A stretch of DNA of 64,000 bases, from assembly GCF_000342005.1 (NCBI RefSeq), contig NZ_AOHO01000079.1, positions 59,413-123,412 on the forward strand, given 5' to 3'. This DNA comes from Amycolatopsis decaplanina DSM 44594. Its GTDB lineage: Bacteria > Actinomycetota > Actinomycetes > Mycobacteriales > Pseudonocardiaceae. How positions within the stretch are numbered: the stretch's first letter is position 1; every line of letters begins with the position of its first letter. Shown here piece by piece: positions 42,630 through 51,001 of the stretch. The notes beneath the pieces were generated by a model. The model searched no databases. It saw only the letters and a program-made list of their open reading frames with translations, and was not told the origin of the DNA. Both the position numbers and the translations under genes were made by a program.

Positions 42630-43089
42630 GTGCGACGGCGACGAAACCGGGCGACTTCCAGCTACTTCTCGACAGTCAGCTGACAGAACGGCCAGGTTGT
42701 GTGGGGGCAAAGCAATGGTGGGGGTTGACGACGGAAGTGGGCTCACCACAGCGACCTGGCGCATTCCTGACTATCCATAAGAGACACTGATCCCGATCAC
42801 AGTGCCCGATTTGCACACTTTGCATGGCTTCGTGCGCGGGTCGTGAGTGATAAAGAGCGTTCTAACCCTCTTTATCACTCACGACCACCCCGAGGACACG
42901 TCGGCCGATTGCCCTGAAGGCCCCCTTGAGACGGTGAACGTCCCGAAGGCGGCCTTCGCCCCACCTCTCATGAGATCCGTCTTCACCACTCACGAGCTTC
43001 GCCACGACCAACCGTCCCAAGACTCAGGACAGCCGTCCCATTGCCCCGGCCTGCTAACGTGAGGTGTCACATCATATATCAGATCGGAC
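42630..43089. other. Non-coding region with palindromes, no gene seen
   Basis: No convincing ORF is visible. It holds the palindrome at 42839-42886, a decayed GAAGGCCCCCTT unit at about 42916 followed by GAAGGCGGCCTTCG, and a loose CACTCACGA at about 42989. The last 30 bases contain TCACATCATATATCAGAT, an AT-rich promoter- or operator-like stretch just before the DapA-family gene. Confidence 0.6.
42839..42886. repeat. Perfect palindrome (19-bp arms), CGTGAGTG...GTTCTAAC type
   Basis: Arms at 42839-42857 and 42868-42886 pair perfectly around cgttctaacc. Outer GTCGTGAGTG and central GTTCTAACC are shared with the palindrome at 38659-38704, while the inner stem sequence differs and is compensated. 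Confidence 0.8.
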
Positions 43090-44016
43090 ATGCCAGTGAC
43101 CTCTTCCTCACGGTTCGAAGAGCGGAAACGGCGGCTGTCCGGGGTCGTGGCCATCCCGGTGACGCCGTTCGACGCAGACGGCGCCGTGGACCCGGAGTCC
43201 TACGCGAAGCTGGTGGACCGGGTGATCATCGCCGGGATCGAGATCGTGACGCCGAACGGGAACACCGGCGAGTTCTACGCGCTGGACGAGGCCGAGACCC
43301 GGCATTGCCTCGAGGTGACGGTCAAGGCCGCGGCGGAACGGGCGAGCGTGGTCGCCGGTGTCGGGCACGACGTCCGGACGGCGATCGGCGCGGCCCGGCA
43401 CGCGCGGGAGGCGGGCGCCGGGCTGATCATGATCCATCAGCCGGTGCATCCGTACGTCTCGGCCGAAGGCTGGGTCGAGTACCACCGCGCCATCGCGGCG
43501 GCCGTCCCGGAACTGGGTGTCGTGCTGTACGTGCGCGACGCGCGGATCGACGGCGAGCGACTGGCCCGGCTCGCCGACGCCGCGGAAAACGTCATCGGGG
43601 TGAAGTACGCGGTGCCGGATCCGGTGCGCTTCGCTTCGGTGGCGCGGGACGCCGGAATCGATCGCTTCGTGTGGATCGCAGGGCTGGCGGAGCTGTCCGC
43701 GCCGGGCTACTTCGCCGTCGGCGCGACCGGGTTCACGTCGGGATTGGTGAACGTCGCGCCGTCGATCTCACTGGAGATGTCGCGCGCGCTGCGGGGCGGC
43801 GACTTCCGCGGCGCGATGGCCTGCTGGGAACGCGTCCGGCCGTTCGAGGAGCTGCGGGCCGCGGACGGGAACGCCAACAACGTCAGCGTGGTGAAGGAAG
43901 CGTTGGCACAGCTGGGTTTGTGCCGCCGCGATGTCCGCCCGCCGAGCCGCGCGCTGACCGCCGGGGAACGCGAGCGGGTCACCGGCGCGGTGTGGCCGGG
44001 GTTACTCGGGCGTTAA
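43090..44016 (+). CDS. DapA-family (dihydrodipicolinate synthase-like) aldolase
   Basis: A 308-residue TIM-barrel protein. The opening GVVAIPVTPFDADGAVD and the VTPNGNTGEFYALDEAE loop match the DapA superfamily, but GNTGE replaces the GTTGE of true DHDPS. The Schiff-base lysine is in NVIGVKYAVPD. The usual catalytic tyrosine region reads HQPVHPYVS, different from DHDPS. It may therefore be a sugar-acid dehydratase or other aldolase rather than lysine synthase. The lysA gene lies 112 bases downstream, which keeps a link to diaminopimelate possible. The start is the ATG at 43090. Confidence 0.85.
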   Translation: MPVTSSSRFEERKRRLSGVVAIPVTPFDADGAVDPESYAKLVDRVIIAGIEIVTPNGNTGEFYALDEAETRHCLEVTVKAAAERASVVAGVGHDVRTAIGAARHAREAGAGLIMIHQPVHPYVSAEGWVEYHRAIAAAVPELGVVLYVRDARIDGERLARLADAAENVIGVKYAVPDPVRFASVARDAGIDRFVWIAGLAELSAPGYFAVGATGFTSGLVNVAPSISLEMSRALRGGDFRGAMACWERVRPFEELRAADGNANNVSVVKEALAQLGLCRRDVRPPSRALTAGERERVTGAVWPGLLGR

Positions 44017-44128
44017 CAACACGTCAGCGAGACCTCGCAGAGCGTCAGGGAGACGTTGCCGGGGCGGCCGGGCCCGGTCGATCGGAGTTGTGCTGGCGGA
44101 GCACTGACCGATCGACGCGGAGGTAACC

Positions 44129-45472
44129 GTGACGCTCAGCGAGCTCCTGCCCAGCCTCGGCTGCGAGGCCGCCGACCACCTCGAACCCGGCGTCTGGCCA
44201 CGGAGCACCCGGCTCGGCCCCGGCGGGGAACTGCTGTTCGCCGGCGCGCCGGTGTCACACCTCGCCGCGAGGTTCGGGACACCGGCGTACCTGCTCGACG
44301 AGGACGAGGTCCGGCAGAACGCCCGCGCGTACCGCCGGGCGCTGCCGGACGCCGAGGTGGCGTACGCGAGCAAGGCCCTGTGCACCCGCGCGGTCCTGCG
44401 CTGGGTCGCCGAAGAAGGCCTTTCGCTCGACACCTGCTCGGCGGGCGAGATCGCGGTGGCACGGTCGATCGGCTTCCCCGCCGAGCGGATCCTCCTGCAC
44501 GGCAACGCGAAAACCCCCGAAGACCTGAAGGCGGCATTGTCCTACGGCGTCCGCCGGATCGTGGTGGACTCGCTCGACGAGATCGAGCAGCTCGGCGCGC
44601 TGGCCACCGGCGCGCAGCAAGTGCTGATCCGCGTGACACCCGACGTCGCGGCGGGCACGCACGCGGCGATCACCACCGGCACCGAAGGGCAGAAGTTCGG
44701 CTTCTCGCTGCGCGAGGAGGTCCGCGACAACCTCGGCCGGGCCGTCTCCGCCGTGCTCGCGCAGCCCGGGCTCCGCCTCGCCGGGCTGCACTGTCACATC
44801 GGTTCGCAGGTGTCGCGGGTGGATTTCTACGAACTGGCCGCCCGCAAGATGATCGGGGTGCTCGTCGCACTTCGTGAGAGCCACGGCATCACTCTGCGGG
44901 AACTGGATCTCGGCGGCGGGCACGCCGTGCGTTATCTGCCCGGCGACACGGGTTTCGACATCGACGGTTATGTGCGCCGTCTGCGTGTCGCGCTCGCTTA
45001 CGAATGCACCTCGCACGGCTTCCCCCTGCCGAAACTGACGATCGAACCGGGCCGCGCGATCGTCGGCCCGGCGGGGATCACCGTGTACCGGGTCTGCGCG
45101 GTGAAACGCGGGTCGCGCACTTTCGTCGCCGTCGACGGCGGGATGAGCGACAACGCACGGCCCGCGCTCTACGGGGCGACGTACACCGCGCGCCTGATCG
45201 GCAGGCGCAGCCGCGCGGCCAGGCGGCCGATGACGGTGGTCGGACGGCACTGCGAATCGGGCGACGTCCTCGCCGACGGGCTCTCGCTCCCCGACGACGT
45301 CCGCCCCGGCGATCTGCTCGCCGTCCCGTGCACCGGGGCATACCACCACTCGCTCGCGTCGAATTACAACCTCGTCGGAAGGCCGCCGGTGGTCGGCGTC
45401 TCACGCGGTACGGCGACGCTGCTCGTCCGCCGGGAAACCGAGGAAGACCTGCTGAAACGCGATCTCGGCTGA
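44129..45472 (+). CDS. lysA: Diaminopimelate decarboxylase-family PLP enzyme
   Basis: A 447-residue fold type III decarboxylase. The PLP lysine is in EVAYASKALCTRAVLR; the following motifs are LDTCSAGEIAVA, LLHGNAKTPEDL, GQKFGFSLRE, LHCHIGSQVS, LDLGGGHAVRY, EPGRAIVGPAG, DGGMSDNARPALYGA and GRHCESGDVLA with the catalytic Cys-Glu-Ser-Gly. The final GAYHHSLASNYNLVGRPPVV is close to LysA. It would produce L-lysine from meso-diaminopimelate. Because a DapA-like gene and an Lrp regulator flank it, a dedicated second copy for a specialised pathway is conceivable. The start is the GTG at 44129 after GCGGAGGTAACC. Confidence 0.9.
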   Translation: MTLSELLPSLGCEAADHLEPGVWPRSTRLGPGGELLFAGAPVSHLAARFGTPAYLLDEDEVRQNARAYRRALPDAEVAYASKALCTRAVLRWVAEEGLSLDTCSAGEIAVARSIGFPAERILLHGNAKTPEDLKAALSYGVRRIVVDSLDEIEQLGALATGAQQVLIRVTPDVAAGTHAAITTGTEGQKFGFSLREEVRDNLGRAVSAVLAQPGLRLAGLHCHIGSQVSRVDFYELAARKMIGVLVALRESHGITLRELDLGGGHAVRYLPGDTGFDIDGYVRRLRVALAYECTSHGFPLPKLTIEPGRAIVGPAGITVYRVCAVKRGSRTFVAVDGGMSDNARPALYGATYTARLIGRRSRAARRPMTVVGRHCESGDVLADGLSLPDDVRPGDLLAVPCTGAYHHSLASNYNLVGRPPVVGVSRGTATLLVRRETEEDLLKRDLG

Positions 45473-45640
45473 CGAGCCGTCCGAAAACCTCGGCACTCGC
45501 CCTGTCGGGCGACAGATTCCTGCGCGTGAAGGCGCTGAGAAAGAGAATCGCGACAAACAACTTAACGGCGGTAGCATTCTGGACATTGATCGATACGCTG
45601 CGCGACAAGAATCGCATGCCGAAACAAAGGGAGGGACGGC

Positions 45641-46135
45641 ATGGGTGACGAACCACGCGCGCAGATGGAGCAGCGCACACCTAGAGGTTTGGACAATACC
45701 GATCGCACTCTGATCGCTCTACTGCAAGTCGACGGGCGGGCCTCGTTCACGGCCTTGGCCAAGGCCGTCGGCCTGTCGGAGGGTGCCGTGCGGCAACGGG
45801 TCCAGCGGCTGCTGCGGGACGAGACGATGCAGATCGTCGCGGTCACGGATCCGGCGAACGTCGGGCTCGGCCGTCAGGCGATGGTCGGGATCAGGGTCCA
45901 AGGCGATCCGCGGGCGGTCTCCGACCAGCTCTCCGGATTGCCGGACGTCCATTACGTCGTACTGACCGCGGGAGGTTACGACCTGCTCGCCGAGGTCGCC
46001 TGCCGGGACGACGAGCATCTCCTGAGTGTGCTGAACGACGACATCCGGCCCATTCCGGGTGTCGTCAGCACCGAAACGTTGGTCTACTTGAAACTCGCAA
46101 AACAGACATACGCCTGGGGCAATCTGACCCGCTGA
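45641..46135 (+). CDS. Lrp/AsnC-family transcriptional regulator
   Basis: A 164-residue regulator. The N-terminal helix-turn-helix shows LDNTDRTLIALLQVDGRASF and the recognition part AKAVGLSEGAVRQRVQRLLR. The RAM ligand-binding domain follows, with VVLTAGGYDLLAEVACRDDE and GVVSTETLVYLKLAKQTYAW. Such regulators respond to amino acids. The start ATG at 45641 has GGGAGGGACGG ahead of it. It follows lysA by 168 bases on the same strand, so it may regulate that gene or the DapA-like gene. Confidence 0.92.
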   Translation: MGDEPRAQMEQRTPRGLDNTDRTLIALLQVDGRASFTALAKAVGLSEGAVRQRVQRLLRDETMQIVAVTDPANVGLGRQAMVGIRVQGDPRAVSDQLSGLPDVHYVVLTAGGYDLLAEVACRDDEHLLSVLNDDIRPIPGVVSTETLVYLKLAKQTYAWGNLTR

Positions 46136-46150
46136 ACATACGGTCCGCGC

Positions 46151-46199
46151 CATGACCGGTCCGTTCCCCGCGAAATTCGCCGGGAACGGACCGGTCATG
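46151..46199. repeat. Palindrome (18-bp arms plus inner stem); probable bidirectional terminator
   Basis: CATGACCGGTCCGTTCCC at 46151-46168 pairs with 46182-46199; a second stem GCGAA/TTCGC lies inside with one mismatch between. It is between the convergent Lrp and HelD genes. Confidence 0.82.
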
Positions 46200-46201
46200 G
46201 G

Positions 46202-48406
46202 TCAAACGCAGTGCAGATACGCGTCGGGAGTCCGCCGCCTGGAATCGAGACCGCGGAGGACTTTCGGCAGCGCCCCGCTGTACAGGACCCCGAGCCGCTG
46301 CGTCGCCCGCGTCAGCGCGACGTACAGTTCCGCCTCACCGCTCGGGCCTTCCGCGAGGATCCGCTCCGGCTCCACCACCAGGACGGCGTCGTACTCCAGC
46401 CCTTTGGCCGCGGACGGCGCGATCGCTCCGGACACTCCCGGCGGCCCGATGACGACCGACGTCCCCTCACGCCCCGATTCCACGCGGGTGAACTCGGCGA
46501 CGGCCTCCTCGATGTCCACTTCGGACACTCGGCGAGCCCACGGACGCACACCACACGAACGCACGGAGTCCGGCGGTACGGCGTCAGGCGCGAAACTCGC
46601 CAGCAGTGCGGCCGCCACCGCCATGATCTCCGACGGCGTCCGGTAGTTGACGGTCAGCTTCCGGTACACCCACCGATCGGCGACGTACCGGGAGAGCATC
46701 GCGTCCCACGACCGCGCTCCCGAAGGCGACCGGCGCTGCGCGAGATCCCCGACGACGGTGAACGACCGGCTGGGACAGCGGCGCATCAGCACGCGCCAGT
46801 CCATTTCGGACAGTTCCTGCGCCTCGTCGACCACGACGTGGCCATAGGTCCATTCCCGGTCGGCGGCGGCACGTTCGGCCAGATCCCGCTCGTCACGTTC
46901 GGCGAAGCGGTCCGCCAGTTCCTCCGCCATCAGCACGTCCGTCGGCCGCAGCGCGAACTCGTAATCGTCGTGATCGTCTTCCACCTCGACGATTTCCAGC
47001 ACCCGCTCGGCGTATTCCTTCCGTTCCAGCCGCCGCCGTTCCTCCGCCCGGCGCTCGGCGGTGCGGTCGCGGCCGAGCAGTTCGGCGGCTTCGTCCAGCA
47101 ACGGCACGTCGGAAACCGTCCACGCGTCCGCGTCCTCGCGGAACAGCGCCGGATCGGCGCCTGCCGCCCGCAACCGCTCCGGCGAGGCGTAGAGGTCGGC
47201 GAGCAGCCGCCGCGGCGTCAGCGACGGCCAGAGGCGATCGAGCACCGCGCCGAGCTCCTCGCTGGCTTCCAGGTCCCGCCGAGCGTTCTTGAGCATCTCC
47301 GGGCGAGTGTGCCGGTCGTCCGACGGCAGCCAGCCCGCGCCGATCCGGTCGACCGCGCGCGTGGCGAGCGCGGCGATCACCTCGCGGGCGAAGACGGCCT
47401 TGGCCTCGTTGTGCAGCCCGCCGCTTTCCCGCGCGACCTCGCGGGCGGCCGCCGCGACCTCGGCGTCCAGCGGCACGGTGACGTCGTCGAGCTCGATCGG
47501 CTCCGGCTCGGCGGGCAGTTCCTGCCGGTCCGCCACCGCCGCCGCGAGCACGTCCAGGATCGCCAGCGAGCCCTTGAGCCGCTGGACCGGCGGCGGGTCC
47601 TCGCGTTCGGTGCGCAGACCGGCCACGAGGTCACCAGGTGTCGCGAAGACGGCGCTGGTCTCGCCGAGCGACGGCAGGACACGGCCGATGTGGTCGAGGA
47701 AGCCACTACTGGGCCCGACCACGAGCACGCCGCGACGTTCCATGCGCTCCCGTTTCGTGTACAGCAGGTACGCCACACGATGCAACGCCACCGCCGTCTT
47801 CCCGGTGCCCGGGCCGCCCTCCACGACGACGACGCCCGCGTGGTCCAGCCGGATGATCTCGTCCTGCTCGGCCTGGATCGTCGCGACGATGTCCCGCATC
47901 CCCTCGCCGCGCGGCGCGTTGACCGCGGCCAGGAGCGCGGCGTCACCCCGTTCCCCCGCCGATTCCGGACGGCCGAAGACCTCGTCGGTGAATTCGAGGA
48001 CGTCGCGCCCGAGGGTGCGGAATTGACGGCGCCGGGCCATTCCTTCCGGGGACGCCCCCGTCGCGCAGTAAAACGCGCGCGACGCCGGCGCCCGCCAATC
48101 CAGCACCAAGGGTTCGTAGTCGTTCTCTTCGTCGAAAAGGCCGATCCGGCCGACGTACGACCGTTCTCCCGAAAGGGCGTCCAAACGGCCGAAACAAAGG
48201 CCCTCGTCGGCGATCTTCAGCCGGGCCATCTCGCGGGCCTTGGCGCCGACCGAGACCTCACGCTCGGCGAGCGCGAAGCCTTCTCCCTGCAGCGCACCGG
48301 CATACGCCTCCTTCACCCGCGCACGTTCGGCGTCCAGCCGTCCGTAGAGCGACGCGACGTACTGCCGTTCGGATCGCAATTCCTCGTCGTACCCCTGATT
48401 TGACAA
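46202..48406 (-). CDS. helD: HelD-type RNA polymerase recycling helicase
   Basis: A 734-residue UvrD-like SF1 protein. The N-terminal coiled coil (about 1-60, SERQYVASLYGRLDAERARV) is the part that enters the RNA polymerase secondary channel in HelD. Helicase motifs follow: Walker A VVEGGPGTGKTAVALHRVAY, WRAPASRAFYC upstream, motif II VVVDEAQELSEMDWRVLMRR, motif III VVGDLAQRRSP, and late AAKGLEYDAVLVVEP and YVALTRATQRLGVLY. In actinobacteria such proteins remove stalled polymerase and can give rifamycin tolerance. The start is likely the TTG at 48406, preceded by GAGGGGAAC; upstream ATG codons lie in the leader. Confidence 0.92.
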   Translation of the reverse strand: MSNQGYDEELRSERQYVASLYGRLDAERARVKEAYAGALQGEGFALAEREVSVGAKAREMARLKIADEGLCFGRLDALSGERSYVGRIGLFDEENDYEPLVLDWRAPASRAFYCATGASPEGMARRRQFRTLGRDVLEFTDEVFGRPESAGERGDAALLAAVNAPRGEGMRDIVATIQAEQDEIIRLDHAGVVVVEGGPGTGKTAVALHRVAYLLYTKRERMERRGVLVVGPSSGFLDHIGRVLPSLGETSAVFATPGDLVAGLRTEREDPPPVQRLKGSLAILDVLAAAVADRQELPAEPEPIELDDVTVPLDAEVAAAAREVARESGGLHNEAKAVFAREVIAALATRAVDRIGAGWLPSDDRHTRPEMLKNARRDLEASEELGAVLDRLWPSLTPRRLLADLYASPERLRAAGADPALFREDADAWTVSDVPLLDEAAELLGRDRTAERRAEERRRLERKEYAERVLEIVEVEDDHDDYEFALRPTDVLMAEELADRFAERDERDLAERAAADREWTYGHVVVDEAQELSEMDWRVLMRRCPSRSFTVVGDLAQRRSPSGARSWDAMLSRYVADRWVYRKLTVNYRTPSEIMAVAAALLASFAPDAVPPDSVRSCGVRPWARRVSEVDIEEAVAEFTRVESGREGTSVVIGPPGVSGAIAPSAAKGLEYDAVLVVEPERILAEGPSGEAELYVALTRATQRLGVLYSGALPKVLRGLDSRRRTPDAYLHCV

Positions 48407-48440
48407 GTTCCCCTCACAGCGGCTAGAATGGCGACACATT

Positions 48441-48486
48441 CGGCGCATCGATCAGTAATTCTGATTCGGGCGCCGATTTTTTATTG
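48441..48486. promoter_or_regulatory. Nested hairpin with T-run in the helD upstream region
   Basis: CGGCGC at 48441-48446 pairs with GCGCCG at 48470-48475 and an inner palindrome ATCAGTAATTCTGAT lies at 48451-48465. On the plus strand it is followed by CGATTTTTT. It can be a terminator or an operator in the helD leader; TTGACA occurs just beyond on the minus strand. Confidence 0.45.
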
Positions 48487-48582
48487 TCCACCGCTTGTCA
48501 AGAGGGCCCCTTATTACTCCGGAAAAGACCGTGCGCGATAATGGGGACGGAGATCCACCATTACCGCGCACGATCCGCGGGC

Positions 48583-50406
48583 TCAGCCGAGCATGAACTC
48601 GCGCGGCTCCAGCGCCCTTCCCACCACGCGGACGTCGCCGAGCCAGCCGTGGAACGCCTGCTCGACGATCGAGTCGTAGGCATAGGCGCCGATCAGCCAG
48701 GAGCCGCCGGGATTCGCGATCCCCGCCGCCGCGGTCTTCGGGTTCCGCAGCACCGGGCAGCCGTCGACGTAGAGCGTCGTCCGCCTGCCGTCGTTGACGG
48801 CGGCGACGTGGATCCACTCACGCAACGCCAGTTCGTGCCCCCAGCAGGTCGAGATCCCGTTCTGGTTCACCGGGAACACCGCCCACTGGAACGCCGCACC
48901 GTCCGAAAGGGACAGTGTGGCCGACGGCTCGCCGGGATCGTCACCGGTCTTGCCCGCCTTGCCGCCCGAGCCCTGCCTGCCGAAGATCGCGGCCCAGGAA
49001 TGCTTGCCGTCCTTGAAATCCTCGGGCAGTTTCACGAACGCCTCGAAGGTGTAGCCGCGCGCGAACGTCTCCGCGTTCATCGGCGCGCTGTCCGCCGTGC
49101 GCAGATACCCACCGCGAGCCGGTTTCTTGCCTCCGTCGAACCGGAGGCTCGACCTCGACGGCTGCCGCGCGGAGAACTCGGAGGAGAACCGCAGCGCCTC
49201 GGGCGCGCTGCCGGGCAGGGTCACCCGGACCAGGTCGTTGCCCCGGCCCGAAAGGTCACGGACACCGTCAACAGCGCTGACGGGGGCGCCGTCACGGCCT
49301 TCGAACCGCCAATAGGCCACGGTCCCGCGGATCAGCTGCCGTTCGGCGGGCCGCGCGGGCGGGACCGGGGCCGGCGCGAAACCGGCGAACCTGGACTCGA
49401 AGTCGATCTCCAGGCTGAAGTAGTCCGCCGGGCCGGTGCGTTCGATCTCCCGCCGCTGCAACTCGTTCAGCCGCGGTGCCTGGTCCGCCAGCCACGGCGA
49501 GACCGTGCGGACGTCGATCACGTTCCGCGCCAGGTCGAACCGGTAGAGCCGGATCATCGCGCTGCCGCCGTAGTAGCGGTCCTGATAGTTGGTGATGTGC
49601 AGATGGACGTCGTGGCCCGCGTCGTTCCGTTTCACCGCGCGGCCGGGCGGCCAGTAGTGCCCGTTGAGCGTCAGGAAGATCTGGTCGTTCCCGGCGATCA
49701 GTTCGTCCCAAACCTTCTGCCCGAACTCGGAAAGCCGAGCCTGCCCGGCCTCGTCGGCCCATACCAATTCATGGATGGTCAGTATCGCCGGGAGCCGCGG
49801 ATTCCGCGCGAGCACCGACCGCGCCCACTCCAGCCCGCCCGCCGACGGCCGCCAGTCGAGCGCGAGCAGCAGCCACTCACGCCCGCCCGCGCGGAAGACG
49901 TGATGGCTGTTGTAGCCGTCCGGGCTCGCGCCGCGGAAGGTCCGCGACCCCCGCTGCCGTTGCGGTCCGAACGCGTCCAGGTACGGCGTGCGGCCGCGCT
50001 GGTCGTCGGTCGAGGACTTGATGTCGTGGTTGCCCGCCAGCGTGCTGTACGGGAACCGTCGCCGGTCCAGATGCTGAAACGACCGGCTGATCTGGTCGAA
50101 CTCGCCTGGCTGCCCGTTCTCGGTGAGGTCGCCGAGATGCGCCAGGAAGACGATGTTTTCGCCACCACCGGTGACGTACCGCAGCGTGGCGTCCAACGGC
50201 GCGGGGTCGCCGCGGTCGGCGTCGAAGAGGTACTGGGTGTCGGGCAGGACCGCGAGGGTGAAGCGGCCGTCTTCGGTGTCCGGGCCCTGGTGGCCGAAGG
50301 TCGCCGAAGCCGCGGGGGCACCGAGTGCCGGCAACGCGGACACCGCCGCACCGGCGCCGAGCAGGCCCGCGCCGCGCAGGAAGGTCCGTCTGGAGGAGTC
50401 GTTCAC
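48583..50406 (-). CDS. Tat-exported metallophosphoesterase with C-terminal LamG domain
   Basis: A 607-residue exported protein. The Tat signal reads SSRRTFLRGAGLLGAG. The phosphoesterase domain (about 50-330) has VLPDTQYLF, FLAHLGDLTENG, LAGNHDIKSS and LTLNGHYWPPGRAVKRND, giving the metal-binding Asp, Asn and His residues. After a linker, a LamG-like domain (about 370-600) begins IRGTVAYWRFEGRDG and ends with LGDVRVVGRALEPREF. Such proteins act on extracellular phosphates or nucleic acids, but the substrate is unclear. The start is the GTG at 50406. It follows the helD promoter region on the same strand. Confidence 0.9.
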   Translation of the reverse strand: MNDSSRRTFLRGAGLLGAGAAVSALPALGAPAASATFGHQGPDTEDGRFTLAVLPDTQYLFDADRGDPAPLDATLRYVTGGGENIVFLAHLGDLTENGQPGEFDQISRSFQHLDRRRFPYSTLAGNHDIKSSTDDQRGRTPYLDAFGPQRQRGSRTFRGASPDGYNSHHVFRAGGREWLLLALDWRPSAGGLEWARSVLARNPRLPAILTIHELVWADEAGQARLSEFGQKVWDELIAGNDQIFLTLNGHYWPPGRAVKRNDAGHDVHLHITNYQDRYYGGSAMIRLYRFDLARNVIDVRTVSPWLADQAPRLNELQRREIERTGPADYFSLEIDFESRFAGFAPAPVPPARPAERQLIRGTVAYWRFEGRDGAPVSAVDGVRDLSGRGNDLVRVTLPGSAPEALRFSSEFSARQPSRSSLRFDGGKKPARGGYLRTADSAPMNAETFARGYTFEAFVKLPEDFKDGKHSWAAIFGRQGSGGKAGKTGDDPGEPSATLSLSDGAAFQWAVFPVNQNGISTCWGHELALREWIHVAAVNDGRRTTLYVDGCPVLRNPKTAAAGIANPGGSWLIGAYAYDSIVEQAFHGWLGDVRVVGRALEPREFMLG

Positions 50407-50536
50407 GGCCGCAACCTACGTTCGTGGAGGCAACGCGTCCGCCAACCGCGGATGAACACTTGCCCCGCTCGGTCGCTTCGTCCCATGGGGAACGTCGAAC
50501 GCGTTCCCGGCGGGCACCGCGTGCTGGATCGGAAAC

Positions 50537-51001
50537 TCAGCCGCCGTTGCGGTCGATCATCTTCGGCACGACGAACCACATGCCGACGAACAGCACCGCC
50601 GACACCACGCCGAGGATCACCATCGCGATCGGGCCGAAGACGACCTTGGCGATGAGCGCGACGGTCGTGGTGATGGCGGCCGCCAGGCAGCCGAGCCCGA
50701 CCAGGACGGAACGGTTGCCGTAGGTGAGGATCCGTTCACGGTTGCCGGTGCGGAACAGCAGCCGGTGCCACGCGGCGGGCGCCGTCAGCAGCACCGTCGA
50801 GCTGACCGTGAGCAGGACCGCCGTCAGGTGAACGGATTTCTCGAATCCGCTCGCCTCGTGGAACTCGTCGGTGAACACCACCGTGAGCAGGAACCCGAAG
50901 AGGATCTGGACGCCGGCCTGCGCGACCCGCAGCTCCTGCAGGAGTTCACTGACGTTGCGGGTCAGGCGTTCGTTCTTCGTCTCGCCGGTGTGCTCGACCA
51001 T
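50537..51001 (-). CDS. DUF6328-like four-helix membrane protein
   Basis: A 154-residue protein from the ATG at 51001. A cytoplasmic N-terminus (ETKNERLTRNVSELLQELRV) precedes four hydrophobic helices, with HEASGFEKSVHLTAVLL between the first two and PAAWHRLLFRTGNRERI in the middle. This layout matches the actinobacterial DUF6328 family, of unknown function. A longer frame starts at 51043. The first 56 bases overlap the 3' end of the EamA-type gene upstream, so the two are coupled. Confidence 0.8.
   Translation of the reverse strand: MVEHTGETKNERLTRNVSELLQELRVAQAGVQILFGFLLTVVFTDEFHEASGFEKSVHLTAVLLTVSSTVLLTAPAAWHRLLFRTGNRERILTYGNRSVLVGLGCLAAAITTTVALIAKVVFGPIAMVILGVVSAVLFVGMWFVVPKMIDRNGG

Noticed and set aside
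42608..42790. A 60-codon plus-strand open frame in the intergenic region
   Set aside because: It starts inside the DnaA-box repeat, has no ribosome site and no recognisable features.
44017..44128. A lysine riboswitch before lysA
   Set aside because: The leader is only about 110 bases, and I see no L-box core elements; only an ordinary ribosome site is visible.
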